From positions 289,316 to 353,315 of the forward strand of contig NZ_QVTD01000005.1 of NCBI RefSeq assembly GCF_003429105.1: 64,000 nucleotides of DNA, in the 5' to 3' direction. The DNA comes from Peribacillus glennii (GTDB lineage: Bacteria > Bacillota > Bacilli > Bacillales > DSM-1321). The notes beneath the pieces are model-generated. The model worked only from the letters and a program-made list of their open reading frames with translations. It ran no database searches and was not told the DNA's origin. The position numbers were made by a program, and so were the translations under genes. This document shows positions 54,359 through 63,933 of this stretch, piece by piece (within the stretch, counting starts at the first letter, position 1; every line of letters begins with the position of its first letter).

Positions 54359-55561
54359 TCATAAAACTTGCTTTTGGGTTCGATTTTCTTTACCTGTTTG
54401 GACCAATTCCATCATCCGTTTAAACAAATCCTCCCAATTTCTCGTTTTTGCCAACTCTTTTCTCTTTTGTTCAAGGCCCTTATCACTTTTATTCAATTCC
54501 AGCTTTTCGCAAGCGGCTATGAAATCTTCGTAATGATCGCTTTCCAAATGGGCATATACCGATTCTTCCGCATACTTGCTGGTGGATGGCAAATGCATGC
54601 CGACAACAGCTTTTCCAGCGGCTAAAAACTCAAACAGCTTAAGAGGGAAAACAGCCTGATTATATGGAGAGGGTTTGTATGGCATGATGCCAATATCGAT
54701 TACATTCATATATTCAGGAACCTCGAATGGGTTTACGCTTCCAGTCCACAACACATTTTTTTCATTCAGAAGCTTCTTAAAATCCTCATGCCCGTTCGTG
54801 CCATCCGGCCCGACAAACAGAAAAAGCCAATTCCGCTTGTGCTGTGCCGCTTTTCTGATGAGGGCGAGATCCAGCTTTGGTTTAATGCCGCCTATAAACC
54901 CTAAAACTGTTCCATTGAAGCCATCAGGAATGACATTTTCCTTTTGCGCTTTCTTCCTGGCAAACAAATCGAATTCCACGCCATTTTCAATTGTGTGTAC
55001 ATGATCTGACCGCCCGCCAGCCAGTTTATTTATTACCTGGTCACGAAGGTGATCCGATGTGCAAAAAATGAAATCAGCCCTCTGTATGATTCGCTTTTCC
55101 GCCGCAGAAATAATGTTTTGCCGGACAGCGGACAAGGGTGATTTTGCCCCGCTGATCGGGGAAGCCCATAAATCGCTGCAATCATAGATGACTTTATCCC
55201 AGGGAAACAAATCAGCGAGCAGCGGGAACCCCGGAAAGGTGTACCACAGGTTCCAGTTATACGGTGTGTGTGAATCTTTTAAACCTTTTAGGAAGGCTTG
55301 TATCTTTTTTTTATAAAAACGATCCATATAGCGGCCAAACCGAAACACGTTGTGTGGAAAAAGATCGCGGACCGTCCATTGTTTAATCCCGTTGGGCAAA
55401 GCAGTCAAGGATTCTTCGCTTTGATTTGGAGCGGGACATAACCAAATCACTTCTTTTGTCTCAGGCAGGGCTCTTAGAAATTCCGCCAGCCGATGGCGCC
55501 TGTAACGGAGCCGGTCCTGTCCCCATTCGCCTGTCGCTACAATCACATGTATGTTCTTCAA
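54359..55561 (-). CDS. tuaH: Teichuronic acid glycosyltransferase TuaH
   Basis: The 400-residue protein resembles TuaH: MKNIHVIVATGEWGQDRLRY, RHRLAEFL, PYNWNLWYTFPGFPLLADLF, VIYDCSDLWASPISG, GFIGGIKPKLDLALIRKAAQ, FPLKLFEFLAAGKAVVGMHL (GT-B nucleotide-binding end). It is thought to be one of the transferases building the GlcA-GalNAc repeat. Start TTG 55559-55561 after AGAGGAAG. Last tua gene. Confidence 0.85.
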   Translation of the reverse strand: MKNIHVIVATGEWGQDRLRYRRHRLAEFLRALPETKEVIWLCPAPNQSEESLTALPNGIKQWTVRDLFPHNVFRFGRYMDRFYKKKIQAFLKGLKDSHTPYNWNLWYTFPGFPLLADLFPWDKVIYDCSDLWASPISGAKSPLSAVRQNIISAAEKRIIQRADFIFCTSDHLRDQVINKLAGGRSDHVHTIENGVEFDLFARKKAQKENVIPDGFNGTVLGFIGGIKPKLDLALIRKAAQHKRNWLFLFVGPDGTNGHEDFKKLLNEKNVLWTGSVNPFEVPEYMNVIDIGIMPYKPSPYNQAVFPLKLFEFLAAGKAVVGMHLPSTSKYAEESVYAHLESDHYEDFIAACEKLELNKSDKGLEQKRKELAKTRNWEDLFKRMMELVQTGKENRTQKQVL

Positions 55562-55581
55562 CCCTTTTCTTCCTCTCTACT

Positions 55582-56340
55582 TCATATTCTTTTTAATACA
55601 GCATGGACTGCATAATGAGAGAAACACCAAAAGGCCTTTACCATATTTAACTTCTCGACTTTACGGTACACAAACCAGTTCATTTTGGCCGCCTTCCACT
55701 TATTTTTAGAAATGGAGGCATTCCCGACGCGGTATTCCGCCAAATTTTCATTTAACCCGTAACCAATGACACCTTTTTTTAGAATTCCTAACCACGTAGC
55801 CAAATCTTGCCTTGTCCGTATATTGGGCATTTCGATTTGCCCGGTTTGTTCCCTGTCTATCATCACGGTCAAACAGCCAACAATCGTATTTTTCAGCAAG
55901 TCATCATACGTTATCAGATCGGGAGCGGGAATGGTTTTGTTTAACCGGACACCGTCACTGGAAATACACTCGTAAGCAGTGAACGTAAAGGCATAATGGT
56001 TCTGCTGCATGAAATCCAGTTGTTTATCCAGCTTCCCGGGTTTCCAGGAATCATCGCTATCCAGAAACGCAACATACCGTCCGTTTGCATGCTGTAAAGC
56101 GGTATTTCTGGCGACAGCTGCACCGCCGTTTTCATGAAGGTAAATCGCCCGGATTCTTGAATCCGATTCGCTATGCCTTTTTAATTTTGCCCTTGTACCA
56201 TCAGTCGAACAATCATCCACGATGATCATTTCCCAGTCTTTGAACGTTTGCTTCTTTACAGATTCGATGGTCTTGTCTATAAATTCACAGGCATTATAAC
56301 AAGGTGTAATGATAGATACCAATGGCCGGTTGTCACCCAT
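55582..56340 (-). CDS. tuaG: Teichuronic acid glycosyltransferase TuaG
   Basis: A 252-residue GT-2 enzyme: SIITPCYNACEFIDKTIESV, MIIVDDCSTDGTRAKL, NGGAAVARNTALQHANGRYVAFLDSDDSWKP (DxD). ATG 56338-56340 is seven bases after GGAGG; an upstream ATG overlaps that site. It follows tuaF by 18 bp. It probably adds one sugar of the repeat to the growing lipid. Confidence 0.87.
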   Translation of the reverse strand: MGDNRPLVSIITPCYNACEFIDKTIESVKKQTFKDWEMIIVDDCSTDGTRAKLKRHSESDSRIRAIYLHENGGAAVARNTALQHANGRYVAFLDSDDSWKPGKLDKQLDFMQQNHYAFTFTAYECISSDGVRLNKTIPAPDLITYDDLLKNTIVGCLTVMIDREQTGQIEMPNIRTRQDLATWLGILKKGVIGYGLNENLAEYRVGNASISKNKWKAAKMNWFVYRKVEKLNMVKAFWCFSHYAVHAVLKRI

Positions 56341-56358
56341 AAGTTGACCTCCCATTCA

Positions 56359-57066
56359 TTATGGTCGTTCACGTACAAATTCCGGAATGGCAATCCCAAA
56401 AAAGGCTATGGTTATTCCGATCAGCACACCCAGAATTGCTCTTGATTTTGAGTTTAAAGCCCCGCTTTCATCCATTTGAAAATCGGCGCCTTGCAACAAT
56501 GATGCTGGTTTAAGATTCAATTCTGCTGTGTTCAGCTCATACAAAAACCGTTGCTGATCAACTTTTGCCTCCGGTGCCACTTTTTCAGGTTCAATCGCTT
56601 GAATGGATTTTTGGATAACGTCCTTTTTTTGCTGGAAGCGTTCCTGGTCGAGTTCGAGGAAGGCTTCTGTTATTTCATTAACCGTCCGCACGGATTCTTC
56701 TGTGCCATTATTTTTAAAGGAAAGTTCAATAATTTCATCTGTCACAGGCTGTACATTTAAATCTGCAAGCAGCTCTTCTCCCTTTTCCTTCCATAACTCC
56801 GGTAAATGCTCCTGGTAAAAAAGGATATTTGTTAATAGCACCCTCACCCGCTTAGGTTCGTTCAAGTCCGGATTTTCATAGCTGCCCAAAGAAATCGTTG
56901 TTTCAGCCGGCTGCGCGGGACCCTGCTTGCCTATCGGGAGAAACCACCCAAGGGCACCCAAAATGAGCGGGGTTGCTATAAGCACGAGGAAATATTTTTT
57001 GAATCTTGCTAGCAATCTTTGAAAAATCGGTTCCATTCCTGTCTGGCTCCTTAGACGGATTTTCAT
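56359..57066 (-). CDS. tuaF: Wzz/YveK-like chain-length protein TuaF
   Basis: The 235-residue protein has two membrane segments (about 22-42 and 211-228), with a helical outer part between (QKKDVIQKSIQAIEPEKVAP). This is the Wzz/MPA1 layout regulating chain length of polysaccharides. In B. subtilis TuaF has this position between tuaE and tuaG. No kinase domain is present. Confidence 0.8.
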   Translation of the reverse strand: MKIRLRSQTGMEPIFQRLLARFKKYFLVLIATPLILGALGWFLPIGKQGPAQPAETTISLGSYENPDLNEPKRVRVLLTNILFYQEHLPELWKEKGEELLADLNVQPVTDEIIELSFKNNGTEESVRTVNEITEAFLELDQERFQQKKDVIQKSIQAIEPEKVAPEAKVDQQRFLYELNTAELNLKPASLLQGADFQMDESGALNSKSRAILGVLIGITIAFFGIAIPEFVRERP

Positions 57067-57093
57067 GTCGCAAAATAGAAAAAATACATCTTC

Positions 57094-58572
57094 CTATTTA
57101 TATAGACTCAACTGCCCTCTTTTACATTCTGACTCAGGAGAGCTTTTTTCTTTAAATACGGAAACAACAGCCATCACAAACCCAAGAAATACCCAGTGGA
57201 AATAGAGGTTTATGACTGTGCTGGGACTGATGCTGGACACAAGGAATGCGATTAAGGCAATCAGGCAGGCTTCGAGCAGCATTTTTTGGCTCCGGCTCTG
57301 CAGCTGATTTGCCCGATGTAGCTGATAAAGGCTCCACCATAGGTAACCATACATCGTCACATAACCCAGAAAAACAACAATGCCGAAATTCCCTAAAATT
57401 TCCGCCAGCCAATTGTGGACTTCAATCACATAATTGGTATGGTACACCGGCTCATTTTCCAAATAGTATGGGAGATTACCCGCTCCAACACCGAATCCGA
57501 AAGTATCCAGCACATAGTGAAATGTATTTTTCAGTAAATTGGATCTGGCTAAACTGGAAGGCAGAACCTCGTAGCCCGGATAATAGGCTGAAAGGGAAAA
57601 TAATCGATAGAACCATTCTGTTATCTTGCCGAATAAAACGGCAGTTCCCAATACCACTGCAGCTATACCCGTCATCGCTGCTGCTTTCATTACACGCTTC
57701 GGAAGCAGAATAAATAGATAAGCACCCGAACCAACCATGATCGCAAGCAGGCTCGCCCTGGATTCAGTTAGATAAATGATGTACACAGAAAGAAAAGCAA
57801 GCAGTAACCCTGAGACCTTTACCCACGCACTTCTGCCATTCCTGACCAGGGCTAAGTAAAAAATGAATGAAATGGTTAAAAACGTAGCAAAATCGTTTTG
57901 GTTATAAAACACTGCCGTTGGATAGCCTAGCTTGTATTCAGATGCCCCGTATAACGATGAACTTGGCAGCTGTAATTCGAAAACATGGTTCAACAAACCG
58001 ATAAACAACAGCAGGACGGTCATCCCCATCCAGATTCCATAAAACAGCAGCAACCTCATTGTGCCGGTAAACGTAAACACAGCCAAAAAGACAAACAATA
58101 CCCCTATACCTAAAAGGAATAAATATTTGACTCCATCACCGACTGATTTCGCCCAAATCAGGGAGGCCGTTCCATAAGCCAGCCAAAAAAGCAAAAACAG
58201 CAAGGATCCTTTCACCTGGACCCGATTCCAATACTGCGGGAGTTCTTGATCTGTGAATGCATGTACAAGAAAAAATCCTGCCGCGGCTATCAATACAATC
58301 CTGTATAGAAACAAATGGAAGAATCCAATGTTTATATCAACAACCGACTGATTAAGAAATGTCGTTATAACCAAACAATACATGAATAATGTAAATAGCT
58401 GTTTAGAAGACACATAAGGCCTTGTGAACACAGCTAGAAAAACGGCGCACCAAATCCCAAGAAAAATAAGAAATTGAACCTCCATCCCGGAAAGGGAACA
58501 GATGATTAGAAGCCCTATCATTAGGAAAGCTGATGCACTCGTCACGATCTTACCGTTGCGGATACTCTCCAT
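57094..58572 (-). CDS. tuaE: Polysaccharide polymerase/ligase TuaE (O-antigen ligase type)
   Basis: The 492-residue protein has about 11-12 hydrophobic segments with an O-antigen ligase/Wzy domain in the middle (TESRASLLAIMVGSGAYLFIL, FGFGVGAGNLPYYLEN, HTNYVIEVHNWLAEILGNFG). It would polymerise repeat units outside the membrane. The position between the epimerase and tuaF fits TuaE. Confidence 0.85.
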   Translation of the reverse strand: MESIRNGKIVTSASAFLMIGLLIICSLSGMEVQFLIFLGIWCAVFLAVFTRPYVSSKQLFTLFMYCLVITTFLNQSVVDINIGFFHLFLYRIVLIAAAGFFLVHAFTDQELPQYWNRVQVKGSLLFLLFWLAYGTASLIWAKSVGDGVKYLFLLGIGVLFVFLAVFTFTGTMRLLLFYGIWMGMTVLLLFIGLLNHVFELQLPSSSLYGASEYKLGYPTAVFYNQNDFATFLTISFIFYLALVRNGRSAWVKVSGLLLAFLSVYIIYLTESRASLLAIMVGSGAYLFILLPKRVMKAAAMTGIAAVVLGTAVLFGKITEWFYRLFSLSAYYPGYEVLPSSLARSNLLKNTFHYVLDTFGFGVGAGNLPYYLENEPVYHTNYVIEVHNWLAEILGNFGIVVFLGYVTMYGYLWWSLYQLHRANQLQSRSQKMLLEACLIALIAFLVSSISPSTVINLYFHWVFLGFVMAVVSVFKEKSSPESECKRGQLSLYK

Positions 58573-58595
58573 GGCTTTCCTACTCCTTTTTCAAC

Positions 58596-59540
58596 CTACC
58601 CGTTGACTTTTTGAAGCTTGTTGGCCCGATTGGAATAAAGGATTGTTTCTTCGAGACCTTGGGCCAACCCAACCATAGGCTCCCAATCCAGGATTGCTTT
58701 AGTCTCCTGATTACAAAGGATGCTGTGGCGAATGTCGCCCTGTCGCGCTTGTTCATACACTGGATTTACCTCGCAGGCGGCAACGGCCTTCATTGTTTGA
58801 AACAATTCATTCACCGATATGGATGTTCCCGAAGATACATTAACGCATAGATTATCTTTTGCGAGCAGCGCCTTTACATTTGCTGCTGCTACATCTTTGA
58901 CAAAAACAAAATCCCTTGTTTGCTCGCCATCCCCATAAATGAAGGGTGAAATATTATGGCTCATGCGATTCGAGAAAATCGCGACAACCCCGCCTTCACC
59001 TTTGGCGTCCTGCCTCGGCCCGTAAACATTGCTGTAACGCAGGATACAATAGGGCAGGTTATATAAGGAATTAGACATCCTTAAATAATTTTCGACTGTC
59101 AATTTCGTCAGGCCATAAGGCGACTCAGGCTTTAATGGATGTTTGGTTGAAACGGGCAGCTCCACAGGATTCCCGTACACAGCTGCTGAAGAAGCAAAGA
59201 CCACTTTTTTTACGCGTGATTTAATCGCGGCCTTAATAATGTGTAAAGAGCCTTTCACATTGACATGTTCATCAAATAAGATATTCTGAACCGATTCAGC
59301 CACACTCACTTGGGCCGCTTGATGAATGATATAATCGGGATTTAGCGATGCGATCAAGTCCATAATCCCCGGATTGGTAATATCGTAGTCATACAGCTTA
59401 ATAGGAAGATGCTTGATATTTTCATGGTGCCCTGTTGAAAAATTATCGATAACCGTTACTTGATAATGGTTCCGAAGCAGTTCTTCGACTATATGGGAGC
59501 CGATAAAGCCCGCCCCGCCTGTTACAATCACTTTTTTCAT
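58596..59540 (-). CDS. NAD-dependent sugar epimerase inserted in tua operon
   Basis: The 314-residue protein is a short-chain dehydrogenase-type epimerase: KKVIVTGGAGFIGSHIVEEL (NAD), SSAAVYGNPVELPVSTKHPL, PYGLTKLTVENYL (catalytic Tyr-x3-Lys), LRYSNVYGPRQDAKGEGGVVAIFSNRM. It resembles UDP-glucose/UDP-GlcNAc 4-epimerases. B. subtilis has no such gene in the tua operon. It could make UDP-GalNAc for the teichuronic repeat or UDP-galacturonate from TuaD product; which cannot be read from sequence. Confidence 0.88.
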   Translation of the reverse strand: MKKVIVTGGAGFIGSHIVEELLRNHYQVTVIDNFSTGHHENIKHLPIKLYDYDITNPGIMDLIASLNPDYIIHQAAQVSVAESVQNILFDEHVNVKGSLHIIKAAIKSRVKKVVFASSAAVYGNPVELPVSTKHPLKPESPYGLTKLTVENYLRMSNSLYNLPYCILRYSNVYGPRQDAKGEGGVVAIFSNRMSHNISPFIYGDGEQTRDFVFVKDVAAANVKALLAKDNLCVNVSSGTSISVNELFQTMKAVAACEVNPVYEQARQGDIRHSILCNQETKAILDWEPMVGLAQGLEETILYSNRANKLQKVNG

Positions 59541-59551
59541 CAGAAATCCCC

Positions 59552-60886
59552 CTAAATGGCATTTGAAATGACTGTTTCTTTCTGTACTGCCGGCCTTCCC
59601 ATAGAAATATAAGTGAACCCCAGCTGATCCATTTGCTCCAGGTCAAACAAGTTGCGTCCATCGACAATCAACGGATTATTCATCAATCGTTTCACTTTCA
59701 TTAAGTCCAATTGTTTTACTTCCTGCCAATCGGTCAAAATGACGCATGCATCAGTATTCTTTACCGTTTCATACACATTGTCAGAATAAATGCATTGATT
59801 TCCGAGCTGTTTTTTTGCTTCGCCGATTGCAATCGGGTCGAATGCCTTTACCATTGCCCCCATGTCCCGAAGTTGCGGGATGATATCCAATGCAGGAGAA
59901 TATCTCGTATCATTGGTATTCGGCTTAAAAGCCAGCCCCAATACGCTGAAGGTTTTACCCTTCATGGATCCCAAGGCCGTTTCCAGTTTGCTCACTAACC
60001 GTGCCCGCTGGCCCTCGTTCGTTTCGATTACTGCCTTGATCAGGTTAAAGTCATAGCCGCTCGACTCTGCAATATGCAGAAGAGCTGCAGTGTCCTTTGG
60101 AAAACAAGAGCCGCCAAAACCAATGCCCGCCTGCAAAAACTTATTTCCGATCCGGCTGTCCAGCCCAATTCCTTCCGCCACTTTCGTAACGTCTGCTCCT
60201 ACACGGTCGCATATATTGGCGATATCATTTATGAAGGATATCTTCGTTGCTAAAAAGGCATTTGCTGCATATTTTATTAATTCCGCACTCTCGACTGTTG
60301 CTTTCACAATGGTTGAGGTAAAAGGCTTGTGAAGGTCCGCGATAATTTGAAAAGCCTTTTCGCTGGCAGTACCGATCACTGCGCGTTCCATATTCATGGA
60401 ATCCTTTATTGCCGCACCTTCCCGCAAGAATTCCGGGTTCGAGACAATATCAAAAGCCTGGTTATCCCGCGACCTCTCGCGGACGATGGATTCTACCGTT
60501 TTGCCCGTTCCCACAGGCACGGTACTTTTCGTCACAATCACTTTGTAGCCAGTGAGATTGTCACCAATTGTTCCCGCTGCTTGCTTGATATACGTCAAAT
60601 CAGCTTCACCTGTGGCTGACATAGGCGTTCCAACAGCGATAAAAATGACTTCCGCTTCCCGGATCGCCTCTTCGGTATGACTCGTAAAATACAATGTCCC
60701 CTTTTCTACGTTTTGTTGGACAAGTTCTTTTAGTCCCGGCTCGTAGATGGGCATAATCCCATTCCAAAGGTTAGCAATCTTTTTTTCATCTATATCACAG
60801 CATGTCACCCGGTTACCTGCCTCAGCAAAACAAGCACCTGATACAAGACCTACATAGCCTGTTCCAATCACTGCTATTTTCTTCAT
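59552..60886 (-). CDS. tuaD: UDP-glucose 6-dehydrogenase TuaD
   Basis: TuaD oxidises UDP-glucose to UDP-glucuronate. The 444-residue product has MKKIAVIGTGYVGLVSGACFAE, TKSTVPVGTG, SNPEFLREGAAIKD, GFGGSCFPKDTAAL (Cys nucleophile) and LGLAFKPNTNDTRYSPA. ATG 60884-60886 follows AAAGGTGATCG; an ATG seven codons upstream has no site. Length equals B. subtilis TuaD within a few residues. Confidence 0.96.
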   Translation of the reverse strand: MKKIAVIGTGYVGLVSGACFAEAGNRVTCCDIDEKKIANLWNGIMPIYEPGLKELVQQNVEKGTLYFTSHTEEAIREAEVIFIAVGTPMSATGEADLTYIKQAAGTIGDNLTGYKVIVTKSTVPVGTGKTVESIVRERSRDNQAFDIVSNPEFLREGAAIKDSMNMERAVIGTASEKAFQIIADLHKPFTSTIVKATVESAELIKYAANAFLATKISFINDIANICDRVGADVTKVAEGIGLDSRIGNKFLQAGIGFGGSCFPKDTAALLHIAESSGYDFNLIKAVIETNEGQRARLVSKLETALGSMKGKTFSVLGLAFKPNTNDTRYSPALDIIPQLRDMGAMVKAFDPIAIGEAKKQLGNQCIYSDNVYETVKNTDACVILTDWQEVKQLDLMKVKRLMNNPLIVDGRNLFDLEQMDQLGFTYISMGRPAVQKETVISNAI

Positions 60887-60929
60887 ATCGATCACCTTTC
60901 TTGTCATTTTACTTTGGGGATTAAAACGT

Positions 60930-62114
60930 TCAATGAACGGACTTTAACGTCCTTTTATATTCCTCCAAAAGCAATCTTGCGTTGTTTTGTGAATGATATC
61001 GTTCCTGGATATGTGAATGAAGTTCCTTCTGAATCCCTGCTGTATCTACCCTTCCATACATAAAATCTTGTATCCGTTCCACCAGTCCCGGCACGGACCT
61101 AGGCTTTATCAAAAGGTTTCGGTGCTTGCCGAATAACTCGGGAACGCCGCCGACCGCTGTACATACGACCGGCACTTTAAGGGCTAACGCCTCAATCACT
61201 ACGGTAGGCATCCCTTCTGTATAGGAAGGGAGCGCGAATATATCACTGGCAAATAAATAATCTTTGACTAGTTGATTTTCCACTTGGCCGGCCAGGAAGA
61301 GCCTGCGATTGAATTCAGGATGTGAACGCAACTTTTCTTTGGCGGGTCCATCCCCTACAAATACAATCACATTTTCCTTAGGCAACACATCCAAAGCATG
61401 AGCCAATTCAAAAACCCCTTTAGCTTTAGTCAATCTCCCGACATAAAGAATGATGTTCTTTTCATGGGGAAGATTCAGGTGTGTCCTGATTTGTGATTTT
61501 GTTTGTTCCGGTTGCCGAAATTCTGACAGGTCAATCCCAATCGGGAGTACTCCACTGTCCCTGCCTGTCATTTGCATAGTTTTTCTTTTTAAGCTATCCC
61601 CTACAGCCAAGACCCTATCTGCTGCCTGTACTGTGTGTATGAATGCTTTTCTTGCGCTCTTACTATAGTGGGGATAAACATTTACATCACTGCCGTGCAA
61701 AGTTAATACCCACGGAATCTTTATTTGGTCGGCAATCAGCCTTGCCGCTCCCCCAGAAGGCATTGCAAAATGCGCATGAATCAAATCAGCCTCTAAGCTG
61801 TTTTCAACGATCGTCTTCATAACGGTTTCAGCTATTCGCTTATCCGGCTGCGCCCATCTCAGTTGGCCCGGAAAAGCTGTATACGCCGGTCTGTAGACAG
61901 TAATGCCCTTTCGTTGATATACAGCGGGCGTTCCGGCATTACGGCGGTATTTTTTGCGTAATACCCGAAATACCGACGGGTTTGACGGTACCGGGCAAAT
62001 GACTGTCACTTCCATGCCTAACCGTTTCAATGCTTGGACCTGTGTTTCATGAAAAACTCCGTTTCCAGGCTGTTCAGTACTGGGGTATACGCTTGTAATC
62101 CATAAAACCTTCAT
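60930..62114 (-). CDS. tuaC: Teichuronic acid glycosyltransferase TuaC
   Basis: The 394-residue GT-B/GT4 enzyme shows ITSVYPSTEQPGNGVFHETQVQAL, HAHFAMPSGGAARLIAD, LTLHGSDVNVYPHYSK, ILYVGRLTKAKGVFELAHAL, ALPSYTEGMPTVVIEALAL. ATG 62112-62114 is eight bases after AGAGGA; the ATG six bases earlier is too close. In B. subtilis TuaC lies after tuaB; here it follows tuaA directly. Confidence 0.87.
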   Translation of the reverse strand: MKVLWITSVYPSTEQPGNGVFHETQVQALKRLGMEVTVICPVPSNPSVFRVLRKKYRRNAGTPAVYQRKGITVYRPAYTAFPGQLRWAQPDKRIAETVMKTIVENSLEADLIHAHFAMPSGGAARLIADQIKIPWVLTLHGSDVNVYPHYSKSARKAFIHTVQAADRVLAVGDSLKRKTMQMTGRDSGVLPIGIDLSEFRQPEQTKSQIRTHLNLPHEKNIILYVGRLTKAKGVFELAHALDVLPKENVIVFVGDGPAKEKLRSHPEFNRRLFLAGQVENQLVKDYLFASDIFALPSYTEGMPTVVIEALALKVPVVCTAVGGVPELFGKHRNLLIKPRSVPGLVERIQDFMYGRVDTAGIQKELHSHIQERYHSQNNARLLLEEYKRTLKSVH

Positions 62115-62159
62115 CACCATCGTCCTCTAAAGCGTTTTTTTGTGCTGCTATACCTGTTT

Positions 62160-62819
62160 TTAACGTGCTCCATCGCCTGTCAGAATCACTTTGAATGTTT
62201 TCAGGATTATTTTCATTTCCAGAGCGAAAGAAAGATTTTTGATATATTCCAAGTCATAGTGAAGCTTTTCTTTTGGCGAAATGTCATAACCCCCATTTAC
62301 TTGTGCAAGCCCGGTAAGGCCCGGTTTAACAAGCAGGCGGTTTTCGAACCCATTTATATCACTGTTAAATTGCTCCACAAAAACCGGTCTCTCCGGCCTG
62401 GGACCCACGATCGACATATCCCCTTTCAACACCATTAAAAATTGGGGAAGCTCATCAATCCGGGTTTTCCTGATAAATGCGCCCACTTTCGTAATTCGCG
62501 AGTCATTTTTTTCCGCCCATTTCGCACCATTTTTTTCAGCATCCACTCTCATTGATCGAAGCTTGATAATGTTGAAACACTTCCCATTCTTCCCTACCCG
62601 CTTTTGGATATAAAAAGGAGAACCCGGTGTTTCCGCCATTATTAGAACTGAAAATATCAATATAGCCGGCAATGAAATCAGAAGCCCTGCGGCCGCTAAA
62701 ATCAGGTCAATGATGCGTTTTATATATAGGTATTGCATCACTTGCCTTGATAGTGAGAGTTTTGAAGACTTGACGATCGAATAGTCGTGATAGATATTGA
62801 AAATCTTTTCTGAGCTCAC
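62160..62819 (-). CDS. tuaA: Undecaprenyl-phosphate sugar-1-phosphate transferase TuaA
   Basis: The 219-residue protein of the WbaP/WcaJ family puts the first sugar-P on the lipid. It has one N-terminal helical hairpin (about 28-55, IDLILAAAGLLISLPAILIF), then the conserved core (LRSMRVDAEKNGAKWAEKND, RIDELPQFLMVLKGDMSIVGPRPERPVF, VKPGLTGLAQVNGGYDIS). Start is GTG 62817-62819, eight bases after AGGGTGG. First gene of the operon. Confidence 0.92.
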   Translation of the reverse strand: MSSEKIFNIYHDYSIVKSSKLSLSRQVMQYLYIKRIIDLILAAAGLLISLPAILIFSVLIMAETPGSPFYIQKRVGKNGKCFNIIKLRSMRVDAEKNGAKWAEKNDSRITKVGAFIRKTRIDELPQFLMVLKGDMSIVGPRPERPVFVEQFNSDINGFENRLLVKPGLTGLAQVNGGYDISPKEKLHYDLEYIKNLSFALEMKIILKTFKVILTGDGAR

Positions 62820-63132
62820 CTGCTACACCACCCTACAAATGTTGTGACCTAAGAACCTTATGTCGAATTATAGGGTGATAATTTGTAGGAAATATTGAGA
62901 GTTCCTAAAGCTTTATTAAAAACTGTTAAAATTTTTCAAACAATGTGACAACGTAAAGATACGGTTCGGGCATGGTTTTTCATTCTTTTTTTAAGGTAGG
63001 GCAAACCACTGCCAAGATTAATTTTTGTGGGTTTCCCGCAAGGTAAATTGAGGCTTGTCAGCAAAAAAACCGTAAGCATATGTACAATTTTTTTGCAAAG
63101 CTTGTAAAAGGTTGACGTTCTTCCATTGATTT
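62820..63132. other. tuaA upstream region
   Basis: A clean TATAAT (-10) on the minus strand at 62867-62872 has no -35. TTAACA occurs at 62924-62929 with weaker 11-bp-spaced neighbours (TTTGAA, TAATAA). This may be an activated promoter, possibly PhoP, but is weaker than the one at 54312. No gene seen. Confidence 0.45.
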
Positions 63133-63149
63133 TGTAATGAAAATGTAAA
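63133..63149 (+). promoter_or_regulatory. WalR-type box of the long NlpC gene
   Basis: TGTAAT (63133), five bases, TGTAAA (63144); a TATAAT -10 lies at 63185-63190 with no good -35. About 83 bp before the start. Confidence 0.7.
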
Positions 63150-63231
63150 CAAATGCGGCGTTAGTTGTAACAAGCATGCATTACTATAATTGTAAATAAA
63201 CGCTAGATTACTAGGGGGATAATAAACACTA

Positions 63232-63885
63232 ATGAAAAAATGGATCGCTTCTGCCATTGCCGCCGCTGCCCTTGTGACTTCGCCATTCCAAGCATCTGCC
63301 AATATTGGCGACCAGACATTAAAACCTTCCACGAACCATTCGGACGTCCGCCAATTGCAAACCTTGCTCAAAATAAAGGGATACTATCCCGGCTCAAGTT
63401 CTTATACCAATACATATCACTCTGCGACCACAGCTTCTGTGAAGAAATTCCAGAGTTCCAGAAAGTTAGCAGTTGACGGCATTTCCGGAAGGGCTACCTT
63501 CAATGCCCTCGGAGTATATAAAATCAACAAATCCAGCTTGATCAGCACTGCAAAAAAATACAAAGGCGTTCCCTATAAATGGGGCGGCATGTCGCCAAGC
63601 GGATTCGATTGTTCGGGTTATATCAACTATGTATTCCGCACCTCGCAAGGAATTACCCTTCCAAGGACAGCGGCTGACCTGTATTCAAAAGTAGGATTGA
63701 AAGTTTCCAATCCATCAGTGGGAGATCTCGTATTTTTCACTACATATAAAGCTGGCGCTTCCCATGTCGGAATTTACGTCGGAAACGGTGAATTTATCCA
63801 CGCCTCATCTTCAAAAGGCGTCACCATCTCACAGCTCAGCAACCCATACTATAAAGAACGCTATTTAGGCGCCAAAACTTTATAA
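63232..63885 (+). CDS. Secreted NlpC/P60 endopeptidase with peptidoglycan-binding domain
   Basis: A 217-residue protein: signal peptide (1-23), PG_binding_1 domain (about 36-98; [38 protein letters not shown]) and NlpC/P60 domain (about 100-217). Triad Cys127 ([10 protein letters not shown]), His178 (SHVGIYVG), His190 (FIHASS). It is the long paralogue of the gene at 52556; the catalytic parts differ at only a few positions. An AGGGGGAT site is 13 bases upstream, the same long spacing as in its paralogue. Confidence 0.94.
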   Translation: MKKWIASAIAAAALVTSPFQASANIGDQTLKPSTNHSDVRQLQTLLKIKGYYPGSSSYTNTYHSATTASVKKFQSSRKLAVDGISGRATFNALGVYKINKSSLISTAKKYKGVPYKWGGMSPSGFDCSGYINYVFRTSQGITLPRTAADLYSKVGLKVSNPSVGDLVFFTTYKAGASHVGIYVGNGEFIHASSSKGVTISQLSNPYYKERYLGAKTL

Positions 63886-63901
63886 ACACCTACTGTTCCC
63901 A

Positions 63902-63932
63902 AAACCCTTCATTAATAATGAAGGGTTTTTTT
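63902..63932 (+). terminator. Terminator of the long NlpC gene
   Basis: AAACCCTTCATT and AATGAAGGGTTT (about 63902-63913 and 63917-63928) with T7. It starts 17 bp after the stop. Confidence 0.9.
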
Positions 63933-63933
63933 G

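Noticed and set aside
62867..62951. Full PhoP box array before tuaA
   Set aside because: Only one repeat (TTAACA) is exact; the others match three or four of six and lie too far from the -10 to claim.
63018..63371. 117-codon minus-strand frame over the NlpC start
   Set aside because: It is antisense to the signal peptide and WalR box of a well-supported gene.
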